Shown here one piece after another: positions 48,601 to 57,907 of a stretch of 64,000 nt of DNA (within the stretch, counting starts at the first letter, position 1; every line of letters starts with the position of its first letter). Origin of the DNA: Pseudomonas synxantha (lineage in GTDB: Bacteria; Pseudomonadota; Gammaproteobacteria; Pseudomonadales; Pseudomonadaceae); contig NZ_LT629786.1 of the NCBI RefSeq assembly GCF_900105675.1, positions 5,270,001-5,334,000 of the forward strand, in the 5' to 3' direction. The notes below the pieces were generated by a model. The model was not told where the DNA came from and made no database searches. It saw nothing but the letters and a program-made list of their open reading frames with translations. The position numbers and the translations under genes were made by a program.

Positions 48601-49638
48601 ATGAAACTTGCCCCTGCCCAACTCGCCAAGCACCTGCAAGGTGGCCTCGCGCCTGTCTATATCGTCAGCGGCGATGACCCGCTGCTGTGCCAGGAAGCGG
48701 CCGACGCGATCCGCACCGCCGCACGTCAGCAAGGCTTCGACGAACGCCAGGTCTTCAGCGCCGACGCCAGTTTCGACTGGGGTACATTGCTGCAGGCCGG
48801 CGCCAGCATGTCGTTGTTTGCCGAAAAGCGCCTGCTGGAACTGCGCCTGCCCTCGGGCAAGCCGGGCGACAAAGGTGCGGCGGCGTTGATGGAATATTGC
48901 TCGCGTCCTGCCGAAGACACGATCTTGCTGGTCAGCCTGCCCAAGCTTGACGGCAGTGCGCAGAAAACCAAGTGGGGCAAGGCGCTGGTAGAAGGCCCAC
49001 AGACCCAGTTCATCCAGATCTGGCCAGTGGACAGCAACCAGTTGCCGCAGTGGATTCGTCAGCGCTTGTCACAATCGGGGCTGGCAGCGACACAAGATGC
49101 CGTAGAGCTGATCGCCGCCCGGGTCGAGGGCAACCTGCTTGCCGCCGCCCAGGAGATCGAAAAGCTCAAGCTGATGGCCGAGGATGGTCAGATCACTGTC
49201 GAAACCGTACAAGGCGCAGTCGCTGACAGCGCTCGCTTTGATGTGTTCGGCCTGGTGGATGCGATCCTCAACGGCGAGCCCGCCCACGCCCTGCGTATGC
49301 TCGAAGGCCTGCGTGGCGAAGGGGTGGAACCGCCCGTGATTCTCTGGGCCCTGGCTCGGGAGTTGCGGGTACTGGCGAACATTGCCCTGCAATACAGCCA
49401 GGGCACACCCCTGGATAAATGTTTCAGCCAGGCCAGGCCTCCGGTGTGGGACAAGCGCAAACCGCTGATGAGCAAAGCTCTGCAACGGCACTCGGCGCAA
49501 CGCTGGGCGCAACTGTTGCTGGAAGCCCAGCGCATCGACGCCCAGATCAAGGGCCAGGCCGCCGGCTCGCCGTGGATGAGCCTGAGCCGTCTGTCGCTGT
49601 TGATGGCCGGCCAGCGCCTGACGCTGCCCGCTGAATAA
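48601..49638 (+). CDS. holA: DNA polymerase III delta subunit
   Basis: A 345-residue clamp-loader subunit. N-terminal PVYIVSGDDPLLCQEAADAIR is the usual opening; the AAA+-like domain lacks Walker A as in all delta subunits; GRFDVFGLVDAIL-like stretch (here ARFDVFGLVDAIL) and C-terminal collar domain follow. It opens the beta clamp. Follows lptE after 39 bp. Confidence 0.94.
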   Translation: MKLAPAQLAKHLQGGLAPVYIVSGDDPLLCQEAADAIRTAARQQGFDERQVFSADASFDWGTLLQAGASMSLFAEKRLLELRLPSGKPGDKGAAALMEYCSRPAEDTILLVSLPKLDGSAQKTKWGKALVEGPQTQFIQIWPVDSNQLPQWIRQRLSQSGLAATQDAVELIAARVEGNLLAAAQEIEKLKLMAEDGQITVETVQGAVADSARFDVFGLVDAILNGEPAHALRMLEGLRGEGVEPPVILWALARELRVLANIALQYSQGTPLDKCFSQARPPVWDKRKPLMSKALQRHSAQRWAQLLLEAQRIDAQIKGQAAGSPWMSLSRLSLLMAGQRLTLPAE

Positions 49639-49651
49639 CCCACCGATCCAA

Positions 49652-49682
49652 TTGTGGGAGGGGGCTTGCTCCCTCCCACATT
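49652..49682. repeat. Compact single REP palindrome
   Basis: TTGTGGGAGGGGGCTTGC followed at once by TCCCTCCCACA: a REP whose two outer arms meet around one hairpin tip, without the spacer and second hairpin of the others. Located between holA and arfA. Confidence 0.85.
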
Positions 49683-49782
49683 CGACCGCGTACCTTTCCT
49701 ACATGTCGTCAGGCTTTACAGCCGGGCAACTTCGGCAGATGATTTGCACCGCTCCATTCCACACCCTAGCGAGAGAACCATC

Positions 49783-49947
49783 ATGAGCAAAAAGCCATCC
49801 AAGCATGGCCCCAACAAGGCTAAATCCATCATCGCCCAGCCCTTGTTCCGCAGCCGCCAGGAACGCGCCGGCAAGGGCAAAGGCAGCTACCGCCGCGAAG
49901 CCTTCCAGTCTAATAGCTGGGAGGCTTCTTACTTTCTGGCTGCCTGA
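49783..49947 (+). CDS. arfA: Alternative ribosome-rescue factor ArfA
   Basis: A 54-residue basic protein with the ArfA core AQPLFRSRQE, KGKGSYRRE and WEAS. ArfA recruits RF2 to ribosomes stalled on messages without a stop codon. In E. coli the arfA message is itself cut or terminated within the coding region, so that active truncated ArfA is made only when tmRNA fails. A 12-bp hairpin is present here inside the last third of the gene (49897-49928), fitting that control. GAGAGAA precedes ATG 49783. Confidence 0.85.
   Translation: MSKKPSKHGPNKAKSIIAQPLFRSRQERAGKGKGSYRREAFQSNSWEASYFLAA
49897..49928 (+). promoter_or_regulatory. Hairpin within the arfA coding region
   Basis: GAAGCCTTCCAG and CTGGGAGGCTTC pair along 12 bp (one G-U) around an 8-nt loop. 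The stem ends 16 bases before the stop codon and is followed by the pyrimidine-rich TTACTTTCT. It is either an intrinsic terminator or an RNase III site producing a non-stop arfA message. Confidence 0.7.
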
Positions 49948-50009
49948 AGGCAAGCGCCCCTCTGGCATGATAAGGTCTATACCTGATTTGTAACCCCCTG
50001 GACCTGTGC

Positions 50010-51335
50010 ATGCCCTCTAGTCTTTCTCGTCGTTGGCACCTTCGCCAATTGATCGCTGCCTCCAGCCTCATTCTGCTCGTCGCCTGCGCGGAAAAACCTA
50101 CCGCCGCGGATGCGCAACCCCTGCCCAAGCTCCAGACCGCACCGGCCATCGCGCCAGCCGTCGTTGCCCCGCTGGCGGTGGACAATCTTGACATCCAACC
50201 GACCCAGACCTTCGCCGAATGGCAGGCGGGCTTTCGTGCGCAAGCCCTGCAGGCCGGGATCACAGCTGACGTCTTCGATAACGCCTTTGCTGGCGTCACC
50301 CCTGATATGGCGGTAATTCGCGCCGACCGCAGCCAGCCGGAGTTTTCCCGCCCTGTGTGGGAATACCTCGACGGCGCCCTGTCACCAGTGCGCGTGCGTA
50401 ATGGCCAGGCGCTGTTGGTCAAGTACGCCGATATCCTGCAAAGCATTGAGCAGCGCTATGGTGTCGACCGCCAGGCGCTGGTCTCGGTTTAGGGCATGGA
50501 GAGCAACTTCGGCGCGTTCCAGGGCAACAACTCGGTGATCCGCTCCCTCGCCACCCTGGCCTACGAAGGCCGTCGCCCGGCCTTTGCCCAGGCGCAACTG
50601 CTGGCGGCACTGCAGATCATCCAGCATGGCGATATTCAGGCCGACCAGATGAAAGGCTCATGGGCCGGTGCAATGGGCCAAACCCAGTTTATCCCGACCA
50701 CCTATAACACCCATGCCGTGGACTTCGACGGTGACGGTCGCCGTGATATCTGGAACAGCCCGTCCGATGCCCTCGCCTCCACTGCGCATTACCTGCAAAG
50801 CTCCGGCTGGCAAAAAGGCCAGCCTTGGGGTGTTGAAGTGCAGCCGCTTCCCTCGGGCTTCGATTACAGCCTTGCCGATGGTGGCGTGCGCAAGAGTGTT
50901 GCCGAATGGCTGCAACTGGGGATTGAGTTGCCACCCGGTGTGAGCCTGCCGGCCAACGTCGATCAATTGTCCGCCGCCCTGCTGTTGCCGGCGGGTTACC
51001 GCGGCCCGGCATTCCTGGTACTGGATAACTTCCGCGCGATCCTCAAGTACAACAATTCGTCATCCTATGCGCTGGCAGTTGGCCTGTTGTCGGAGCGATT
51101 TGGCGGCGGCGGTGTGATTCGTGGCAGTTGGCCCAAAGATGAGCTGCCGCTGAGCCGCTCACAGCGTATCGACCTGCAAACGGCGCTCAGCGCCAAGGGT
51201 TATGACGCGGGTAATGCGGATGGGATTATCGGCGCCAACACGCGCAAGGCGATTCGAGCGGCGCAGCAGGCGTTGGGCTGGCCGGCGGATGGGTATCCGA
51301 CGGTGAAGTTGCTGGAATCCCTGCAAGGCCGGTAG
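50010..51335 (+). pseudogene. sltB3: SltB3-like lytic murein transglycosylase interrupted by an in-frame amber codon
   Basis: An otherwise intact 442-codon frame: lipoprotein-like signal (LLVACAEK), MltB-type lytic transglycosylase domain (about residues 60-355; SWAGAMGQTQFIPTTY, DFDGDGRRDIWNS) and a C-terminal peptidoglycan-binding domain (QTALSAKGYDAGNADGIIGANTRKAI). Codon 161 (50490-50492) is TAG where the family has Trp (TGG): LVSV-stop-GMESNFG. The catalytic Glu is three codons later, so the upstream fragment is inactive and the downstream one lacks a signal. A single G-to-A change explains it. Sequencing error or suppression are alternatives. Confidence 0.85.
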
Positions 51336-51352
51336 ATTGACTTATGGCGACT

Positions 51353-51434
51353 ACCGCAATCGGGGGCAAGCCCCCTCCCACACTTGGAATGCATTCCAAA
51401 AATGTGGGAGGGGGCTTGCCCCCGATTGCGGTTT
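51353..51434. repeat. REP pair in tail-out orientation, GCCCCCGAT variant
   Basis: Two REP copies with the GTGGGAG ends facing inward across TTGGAATGCATTCCAA, itself a palindrome. Located between the convergent sltB3-like and LD-carboxypeptidase genes. Confidence 0.92.
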
Positions 51435-51451
51435 AGCAGACTGTAAAAAAC

Positions 51452-52372
51452 TCAGTGGTTGAACACTACGCCCTGCTCCAGCACCAGCTGCTGCTCCCCC
51501 GCATCCAGGCGCACCAAAGCGCCCATCGGCAACGTCAGGTTCGGGTCGCAATGACCACTGCGCCAGCCTGCCAGCACCGGAATGCACAGCGGCTCGAAGG
51601 TCTGCTTGAGCAACCGCTCCAGCGCGACGTTATCCACACCCGCCACGTCCCCGACCAGCACACCGGCAACCTGGGCCAGCTTGCCCGCCAGGCGCAGGTG
51701 AGTCAGCAGGCGGTCGATACGATAAAGCGGCTCGTTGACGTCCTCGATAAACAGGATGATGGCTTCGGCGTCTATTTCGTACGGCGTGCCCATGACCGCC
51801 GCGATCATCGACAGGTTACCGCCCAGCAAGCGCCCACAGGCGATGCCTGGTTCGATCGTGGTCAATGGATAGGCCGCAGGGTGCGCAAGCACGCTGCCGG
51901 CGCCCAGCTGACCACGCAGCAGGCTGAACAATGAGGATTCCGTGGGTTGCTGCTTGCCACCCAGCAGGTCGGCATTGAGCATTGGACCGTGGAACGTGAC
52001 AAAACCGGCATAACGGTTGATCGCCAGGTGCAAGGCGGTGATATCGCTGTAGCCCACGAACGGCTTGGGGTTGGCGCGCAGCAGGTCGAAGTCCAGCGCG
52101 TCGAGCAGGCGTGGCGTGCCGTAGCCGCCGCGCAGGCAGAGAATGGCATCGATTTCGGGGTTGGCGAAGGCGGCATGCACGTCGCGCAGGCGCACTTCAT
52201 CGCTACCGGCCAGGTAGCCGTCGCGTTCGTATACACCGGGATAAATGCGCAGGTCGTAGCCACGGGCACGCATCCATTGCCCGGCTTTTTCAACGTCCAG
52301 TGCAGCAGGGCCGGCGGGGGCGATCAGGGCGATGGTGCCTTCAGAACGAAGGGCTGGAACGGCTGGCGTCAT
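51452..52372 (-). CDS. Muramoyltetrapeptide (LD-) carboxypeptidase
   Basis: A 306-residue S66 serine peptidase that removes the terminal D-Ala from tetrapeptides during murein recycling. The catalytic Ser lies in GYSDITALHL, the Glu in FIEDVNEPLYRIDR, and the His near the C-terminus in the WRSGHCDPN stretch; LGGNLSMIAAVMGTP is also typical. ATG 52372 follows GGGAGAG. Cytoplasmic. LdcA and MccF share this fold; LdcA is the more likely role here. Confidence 0.87.
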   Translation of the reverse strand: MTPAVPALRSEGTIALIAPAGPAALDVEKAGQWMRARGYDLRIYPGVYERDGYLAGSDEVRLRDVHAAFANPEIDAILCLRGGYGTPRLLDALDFDLLRANPKPFVGYSDITALHLAINRYAGFVTFHGPMLNADLLGGKQQPTESSLFSLLRGQLGAGSVLAHPAAYPLTTIEPGIACGRLLGGNLSMIAAVMGTPYEIDAEAIILFIEDVNEPLYRIDRLLTHLRLAGKLAQVAGVLVGDVAGVDNVALERLLKQTFEPLCIPVLAGWRSGHCDPNLTLPMGALVRLDAGEQQLVLEQGVVFNH

Positions 52373-52401
52373 ATACAACTCTCCCTAGTCAACGCGCAAC
52401 G

Positions 52402-52496
52402 AAATGTGGGAGGGGGCTTACCCCCGATGGCTGTGTGACAGTCAATACATGAGTGACTGATACACCGCAATCGGGAGCAAGCCCCCTCCCACATTG
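52402..52496. repeat. REPIN (group I)
   Basis: Inverted pair with one arm altered to GGGGGCTTACCCCCGATGG and the other AATCGGGAGCAAGCCCCC. It lies 3 bp from the lipA stop and before the LD-carboxypeptidase start. Confidence 0.93.
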
Positions 52497-52499
52497 GAC

Positions 52500-53525
52500 T
52501 TAGGAAACCAAGCTTGCCTTGACCAGCTTGGCCTGCTCATCGGCATGGTACGAAGAACGCACCAACGGGCCGGACGCGACGTTCTTGAAGCCCATCTTGT
52601 AACCTTCCTCAGCGAACCAGGCGAAGGTGTCCGGGTGCACGAAACGCTGCACTGGCAAGTGGCTGCGGGACGGTTGCAGGTACTGGCCCAGGGTCAGCAT
52701 GTCGATGTCGTGCTCGCGCATGCGCTTCATGACTTCGATCACTTCTTCATCGGTTTCGCCCAGGCCGAGCATCAAGCCGGACTTGGTCGGGATGTGCGGC
52801 ATCATCTGCTTGAATTTCTGCAGCAGGGTCAGCGACCACTGGTAGTCCGAACCCGGACGCGCAGCCTTGTACAGGCGCGGCACGGTTTCCAGGTTGTGAT
52901 TGAACACATCCGGCGGCTCGGCGGCGGTGATTTCCAGCGCGACGTCCATACGCCCACGGTAGTCCGGCACCAGGGTTTCGAGCATCACGTTCGGCGACAG
53001 CTTGCGGATTTCGCGGATGCAGTCGGCAAAGTGCTGGGCACCGCCGTCACGCAGGTCGTCACGGTCAACCGAGGTGATCACCACATACTTGAGTTTCAGG
53101 TCAGCGATGGCGATGGCCAGGCTTTCCGGTTCGTTGACGTCCAGAGGCTTCGGACGGCCGTGGCCGACGTCGCAGAACGGGCAACGACGGGTGCAGATGT
53201 CGCCCATGATCATGAAGGTGGCGGTGCCGCCGGAGAAGCATTCGCCCAGGTTCGGGCAGGACGCTTCTTCGCACACGCTGTGCAGCTTGTGCTTGCGCAG
53301 CAGCGCCTTGATACGGTCGACTTCCGGCGATACCGGGATGCGCACGCGGATCCAGTCAGGTTTCTTCGGCAGTTCGGTGGTCGGGATGATCTTGACCGGG
53401 ATGCGTGCAACCTTCTCGGCGCCGCGCAGCTTGACGCCGGCTTCCACCTTGGCACGCGGGGCCGGGGCTGGACGCTCGGTGATGTCCAGCGTCGGGATCA
53501 TGGTTTGCACTGCATCAGTAGTCAT
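52500..53525 (-). CDS. lipA: Lipoyl synthase
   Basis: A 341-residue radical-SAM enzyme inserting sulfur into protein-bound octanoyl groups. The auxiliary cluster Cys set is [12 protein letters not shown], the radical-SAM set [11 protein letters not shown], and the C-terminal RSSYHADEQ supplies the cluster Ser. It lies 2 bp after lipB on the same strand; lipB-lipA act in sequence. Confidence 0.96.
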   Translation of the reverse strand: MTTDAVQTMIPTLDITERPAPAPRAKVEAGVKLRGAEKVARIPVKIIPTTELPKKPDWIRVRIPVSPEVDRIKALLRKHKLHSVCEEASCPNLGECFSGGTATFMIMGDICTRRCPFCDVGHGRPKPLDVNEPESLAIAIADLKLKYVVITSVDRDDLRDGGAQHFADCIREIRKLSPNVMLETLVPDYRGRMDVALEITAAEPPDVFNHNLETVPRLYKAARPGSDYQWSLTLLQKFKQMMPHIPTKSGLMLGLGETDEEVIEVMKRMREHDIDMLTLGQYLQPSRSHLPVQRFVHPDTFAWFAEEGYKMGFKNVASGPLVRSSYHADEQAKLVKASLVS

Positions 53526-53527
53526 AA

Positions 53528-54175
53528 TCAGTCGATTCCGCCCGTGAGGGTCGTCTGCTCAGCATAGTCGAGGTGTTTGACGAGCTGCGCACGCAGCCGG
53601 GCACTAACCTCGGCAAATTTAATCGGTGTGGCGTGGTCACTCAGCTGTGTCATCGCCAGCCCGGCGTAACCGCACGGGTTGATGCGCTGGAACGGCGCCA
53701 GGTCCATGTCCACGTTCAGGGCCAGGCCATGAAAGGAACAACCATGGCGAATCCGCAAGCCCAGGGAGGCGATCTTCGCGCCATCCACATACACACCGGG
53801 GGCATCGGGCTTGGCTGCGGCGCTCACGCCATAACTGGCCAACAGCTCGATCAGGCAAGCCTCCATGCGGCTGACCAGGTCGCGCACGCCAAACCCCAGC
53901 TTGCGCACGTCCAGCAATAGATAAGCGACAAGCTGACCGGGCCCATGGTAAGTCACTTGACCCCCTCGGTCGACCTGCACCACCGGAATATCACCCGGAA
54001 GTAGCAGATGCTCTGCCTTGCCGGCCTGGCCCTGGGTGAATACCGGTGGATGTTCCACCAGCCAGATTTCATCCGGTACCGAGGTGCCGCGCTCGTTGGT
54101 AAAGCGCTGCATGGCATGCCAGACCGGCTCGTAGGCCATCCGGCCGAGCTCGCGAAAGCCCAGGACTTCTGACAT
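53528..54175 (-). CDS. lipB: Octanoyl-[ACP]:protein N-octanoyltransferase
   Basis: A 215-residue enzyme moving octanoate from ACP to lipoate-dependent proteins. Motifs: [15 protein letters not shown], and the catalytic Cys region [10 protein letters not shown] with the Lys in [13 protein letters not shown]. Start ATG 54175 overlaps the ybeD stop by one base (TGATG), so translation is coupled. Confidence 0.95.
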   Translation of the reverse strand: MSEVLGFRELGRMAYEPVWHAMQRFTNERGTSVPDEIWLVEHPPVFTQGQAGKAEHLLLPGDIPVVQVDRGGQVTYHGPGQLVAYLLLDVRKLGFGVRDLVSRMEACLIELLASYGVSAAAKPDAPGVYVDGAKIASLGLRIRHGCSFHGLALNVDMDLAPFQRINPCGYAGLAMTQLSDHATPIKFAEVSARLRAQLVKHLDYAEQTTLTGGID

Positions 54176-54450
54176 CACAGCACCATGTGCACGAAGCCGG
54201 TGGCCCGCAGTTCGCTGTTGATGTTGTAGAGCTGGTCTTGATCGGTGGCAACGATGTGCAACTGGATCGTGGTGTACTTGCCGGTGGAGCTTTGACGCTC
54301 GTCCACGCGGTTGTCGTTGATCGTCGCATGCTTCCTGACGATCTCGAGAATCTTGTCCTTGCGGCCCACGCCGGTATCGCTGATCACCTTGACGGGATAA
54401 TCCGTCACCGGGAATTCGATCTTTGGCGCCTTTACTTCTTTATCGGTCAT
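54175..54450 (-). CDS. ybeD: YbeD (DUF493) protein
   Basis: A 91-residue protein with an ACT-like fold pattern ([40 protein letters not shown]). Conserved before lipB across gammaproteobacteria; proposed to have a regulatory part in lipoate metabolism, unproven. The start is ATG 54450. A terminator lies just upstream, separating it from dacC. Confidence 0.9.
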   Translation of the reverse strand: MTDKEVKAPKIEFPVTDYPVKVISDTGVGRKDKILEIVRKHATINDNRVDERQSSTGKYTTIQLHIVATDQDQLYNINSELRATGFVHMVL

Positions 54451-54488
54451 GGCGTAACGGCCTCGTAAGCGGTAAGCCGTGGCGACGG

Positions 54489-54523
54489 GCAAAGCCCCGC
54501 GTCGGATCAACGCGGGGCTTTGC
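54489..54523 (-). terminator. Strong terminator after the dacC-like gene
   Basis: A perfect 14-bp stem (GCAAAGCCCCGCGT and its complement) with a 7-nt loop. The symmetric AAA/TTT ends allow use on either strand, but the dacC-like stop only 12 bp away makes leftward termination the likely job. Confidence 0.85.
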
Positions 54524-54535
54524 AGGTGCACACAA

Positions 54536-55693
54536 TCAGTTGAACAAGCCGTAGAAGAATAGACGGATGCTATCCCATACGCGGCGGAAGATACCACCTT
54601 CGTCGACCGCGTCCAGCGCGATCAGGTCGGCGCTGTGCACCACCTTGTCTTCCAGCTTGACTTCGACTTTACCGATCACGTCGCCCTTGGCGATTGGCGC
54701 AACCAATTGCGGGTTCAGGGTCATGCTGGCAGCGAGCTTTTTCAGCTGGCCCTTAGGCATGGTCAAGGTCAAGTCGTCGGCCAGGCCGGCCTTGACTTGG
54801 GAGGTCGCACCTTTCCAGACCGGCGCGGTCGCAAGCTCAGCACCCTTCTGGTAGAAGGTCTGGGTTTCGAAGAAGCGGAAGCCGTAGGTCAGCAGTTTCT
54901 GCGTCTCGGCCGCACGGGCCTGCTCGCTGTTGGTGCCAAATACCACGGCGATCAGGCGCTGGCCATCACGTACGGCGGACGACACCATGCAGTAGCCGGC
55001 TTCGTCGGTATGGCCAGTTTTCAGGCCGTCGACGGTCTTGTCGCGCCACAGCAACAGGTTGCGGTTAGGCTGCTTGATGTTGTTCCAGAAGAATTCCTTC
55101 TGGGAGTAGATCGCATAGTGCACCGGGTCGACACGGATGATTGCGCGCGCCAGCAGCGCCATATCGTGAGCCGACGAGTAGTGCTCAGGGTTCGGCAGGC
55201 CCGTCGGGTTCATGAAGTGGCTGTTGGTCATGCCCAGGTCGCCGGCCGTCTTGTTCATCATGTCGGCAAAGGCGTCTTCGCTGCCGGCGATATGCTCGGC
55301 CAGGGCGACGCTGGCGTCGTTACCGGACTGGATGATGATGCCGTGCAACAGGTCGCTCACGGTGACTTGCGAACCCACCTTGATGAACATCCGCGAACCG
55401 CCGGTGCGCCAGGCGTTTTCGCTGACGGTGACCGGATCGTTTTCGCCGATCTGGCCGCGACGGATTTCCAGGGTCGCGATGTAGGCAGTCATCAGCTTGG
55501 TCAGGCTCGCCGGCGGCAGGCGCTGGTCACCATTGCTCTCGACCAGCACGTTGCCACTGGCGGCATCCATGAGGACCCAGGACTTGGCGGCCAGTTGCGG
55601 GGAGGCCGGCACCATTTCAACCGCCCAGGCGGCCGGGGTGATGATCAGCGAGATAAGCAGGCACGTGCGTTTGGCTAAGGTGGTGATGTTCAT
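54536..55693 (-). CDS. dacC: D-alanyl-D-alanine carboxypeptidase (PBP5/6 type)
   Basis: A 385-residue periplasmic low-molecular-weight penicillin-binding protein trimming pentapeptides. Signal peptide to about residue 24, catalytic Ser63 in ASLTKLM (S-x2-K), SGNDAS (S-x-N) and KTGHT, then the PBP5 C-terminal beta domain and an amphipathic anchor at the end (WDSIRLFFYGLFN). Called dacC in P. aeruginosa (PA3999), dacA in E. coli. Confidence 0.93.
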   Translation of the reverse strand: MNITTLAKRTCLLISLIITPAAWAVEMVPASPQLAAKSWVLMDAASGNVLVESNGDQRLPPASLTKLMTAYIATLEIRRGQIGENDPVTVSENAWRTGGSRMFIKVGSQVTVSDLLHGIIIQSGNDASVALAEHIAGSEDAFADMMNKTAGDLGMTNSHFMNPTGLPNPEHYSSAHDMALLARAIIRVDPVHYAIYSQKEFFWNNIKQPNRNLLLWRDKTVDGLKTGHTDEAGYCMVSSAVRDGQRLIAVVFGTNSEQARAAETQKLLTYGFRFFETQTFYQKGAELATAPVWKGATSQVKAGLADDLTLTMPKGQLKKLAASMTLNPQLVAPIAKGDVIGKVEVKLEDKVVHSADLIALDAVDEGGIFRRVWDSIRLFFYGLFN

Positions 55694-55875
55694 CCGTCTC
55701 TCGAAATTGCTTATGGAAACTTGCCCTCGCGGGCAAAACTATTCAGACAGCCCGCTTCCAGGCTGTCACGTATTCGGTTGCCCGCTCACCCCTTGCCCCT
55801 GGGTTTTTATTGTTCACGAGCCAACAACCTGGGCTCGAGCGCGCATGCGCGCCTGAGCCATCAATCCATTACTGC

Positions 55876-56880
55876 TTATTCTGCGGTGACCACGCTGGGT
55901 TGCCCCAGGTTAGCCAGGCGTACGCTGTTCTGCACTTTGGCTACCTCGCTCGGCGAGCCGATCGGGCCCATGCGTACACGGTGCAAGGTTTGCTGGTTAC
56001 GCACGATGGAGCTGATGAAGACTGGCGCGCTGACCATGCCGCTGAGCTTGGACCTTAACAGTTCTGCCGCATCCGGGTTGGCGAAAGCGCCCACCTGCAG
56101 GTATTGCCCGCCCACAGTAGAAGCGCCCGGCGCTGCATGGGGTACCACCACGGTATCCGGGGCATGCTGCGCCGGCGGCGGCGTCCACTGCTCGATCTTG
56201 CCGGTCGATGCCGTCACTTGCGGTTGCGGAGCCTGCGGTTCGTTGAGCATCAACGGCGCCGGCTTGCCGCGCTGGGCCCAGTACTGCGCGGGGTCGATAC
56301 CTTCGACTTTCACCCGTGCGGTGCCGGTTTCGGCATAACCGAGCTTCTTCGCCGCGGCATAGGACAAGTCGATGATCCGGTCCGAATAGAACGGCCCACG
56401 GTCATTGACGCGCAGGATCACCGTGCGGTTGTTGTCCAAATTGGTCACGCGCACATAGCTGGGCAGCGGCAGGGTCTTGTGGGCCGCGCTCATGCCATAC
56501 AGGTCATACACTTCGCCATTGGCGGTGTTCTGGCCATGGAACTTGGTGCCGTACCAGGACGCGGTACCCGATTGCACGTAGGTCTTGGATTCCTGCAACG
56601 GGAAGTAATTCTTGCCGAGCACGGTATAGGGGTTGGCCTTGTAGGGGCCGGTGTGCAGGGTCGGCGTGGCATCCGGGATTTTCGACACATCCACATCCCA
56701 CCACGGCGCGCCGTCTTTGTGCGCGCGGTTGATGTCCAGGCCCGGTTGGGCGCGGACCACCGCACCGCCGGCCTTCTTGGCAGGCGCACGGTTAGGGCTG
56801 GTGGAGCAACTGGCGACCAGCAGGCACAACGCGGTGAACGCCACCAGCTTGAGCGGTTTTTTGAACGGCGATACCCGCAT
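55876..56880 (-). CDS. rlpA: Septal-ring lytic transglycosylase RlpA
   Basis: A 334-residue lipoprotein (lipobox VASC, Cys25). The double-psi beta-barrel domain is around residues 95-195 (GTASWYGTKFHGQNTANGE, RVTNLDNNRTVILRVNDRGPF, DLSYAAAKKLG), and a SPOR domain closes the protein (YLQVGAFANPDAAELL). RlpA cleaves stem-less glycan strands at division sites. Its ATG overlaps the mltB stop by one base. Confidence 0.93.
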   Translation of the reverse strand: MRVSPFKKPLKLVAFTALCLLVASCSTSPNRAPAKKAGGAVVRAQPGLDINRAHKDGAPWWDVDVSKIPDATPTLHTGPYKANPYTVLGKNYFPLQESKTYVQSGTASWYGTKFHGQNTANGEVYDLYGMSAAHKTLPLPSYVRVTNLDNNRTVILRVNDRGPFYSDRIIDLSYAAAKKLGYAETGTARVKVEGIDPAQYWAQRGKPAPLMLNEPQAPQPQVTASTGKIEQWTPPPAQHAPDTVVVPHAAPGASTVGGQYLQVGAFANPDAAELLRSKLSGMVSAPVFISSIVRNQQTLHRVRMGPIGSPSEVAKVQNSVRLANLGQPSVVTAE

Positions 56881-57896
56881 TACTTGTTGCCCCGTGCTTT
56901 GACCAGCTCGTCTGACAGCTGATGTACGGCCATGGCGTACATCACACTGCGGTTATAACGCGTGATTGCGTAGAAATTCTTCAGGCCCATCCAGTATTCC
57001 GGGCCGTTTGCGCCTTCCAGGCGGAATGCCGTTACCGGCATGTCATCGCGTGGCGCATTCTGACTCGACCAGCCCAGCGCTCGCAACTCCCCGACGGTCT
57101 TGACCGGCTCGATACCCTGGGTCAGGCCCTCATCGGCGCGCTCACCGCTGACATCGGCGCGAATCACCACCGGCTCACCGGCTACCCAGCCGTGGTGCTT
57201 GAAGTAGCTGGCTACGCTGCCAATGGCATCATCGGGGTTGCTCCAGATGTTGATATGCCCGTCACCGTCGAAATCCACCGCATAGGCGCGAAAGCTGCTC
57301 GGCATGAACTGCGGCAAGCCCATCGCACCCGCGTAGGAGCCCTTGAGGGTCAGCGGGTCGACCTGCTCTTCGCGGGCCAGCAACAGGAATTCACGCAGTT
57401 CCTTGCGGAAGAATTCAGCGCGGGGCGGGTAATCGAAGCCCAGGGTCGACAAGGCGTCGATCACCCGGTAACTGCCGGTATTGCGCCCGTAGAAGGTTTC
57501 AATGCCGATGATCGAGACGATGACCTGGGCCGGTACGCCGTATTCCTGCTCGGCGCGGGCCAGCACCGCCTCGTGCTGGCGCCAGAAGTCGACGCCACGG
57601 GCTACGCGGGCGTCGGTGAGGAACATCGGGCGATATTCCTTCCACTGCTTCACACGTTCGGCGGGACGGGAAATGGCGTCGAGAATCGCCTGTTTCTTCT
57701 GGGCTTCGCGGAACACGCCCATCAGTTGCTCACCGGCAAAACCGTAGTCGCGGGTCAACTCACCGACAAATTCGGCGACCTGGGGTGAACCATCGTAGTC
57801 ACCGGCCTGCGCCTCTTGCGTTGCGCCCAGGAGCCCAATCAGGCCCACACAGGTCGCATGCCGAGTCGCCCAGCCGCGCATTAGTTGCATTGACAT
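56880..57896 (-). CDS. mltB: Lytic murein transglycosylase B
   Basis: A 338-residue soluble-type MltB (SltB1 in P. aeruginosa). Signal peptide to about residue 31 (ATQEAQA), catalytic Glu133 in IIGIETFYGRNTG, SYAGAMGLPQFMPSSFRAYAVDFDGDGHINIW (shown as two known motifs). ATG 57896 follows AAGG. The stop overlaps the rlpA start. This intact enzyme may cover for the broken SltB3-like paralogue. Confidence 0.93.
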   Translation of the reverse strand: MSMQLMRGWATRHATCVGLIGLLGATQEAQAGDYDGSPQVAEFVGELTRDYGFAGEQLMGVFREAQKKQAILDAISRPAERVKQWKEYRPMFLTDARVARGVDFWRQHEAVLARAEQEYGVPAQVIVSIIGIETFYGRNTGSYRVIDALSTLGFDYPPRAEFFRKELREFLLLAREEQVDPLTLKGSYAGAMGLPQFMPSSFRAYAVDFDGDGHINIWSNPDDAIGSVASYFKHHGWVAGEPVVIRADVSGERADEGLTQGIEPVKTVGELRALGWSSQNAPRDDMPVTAFRLEGANGPEYWMGLKNFYAITRYNRSVMYAMAVHQLSDELVKARGNK

Positions 57897-57907
57897 CTTC
57901 ACCTTAT

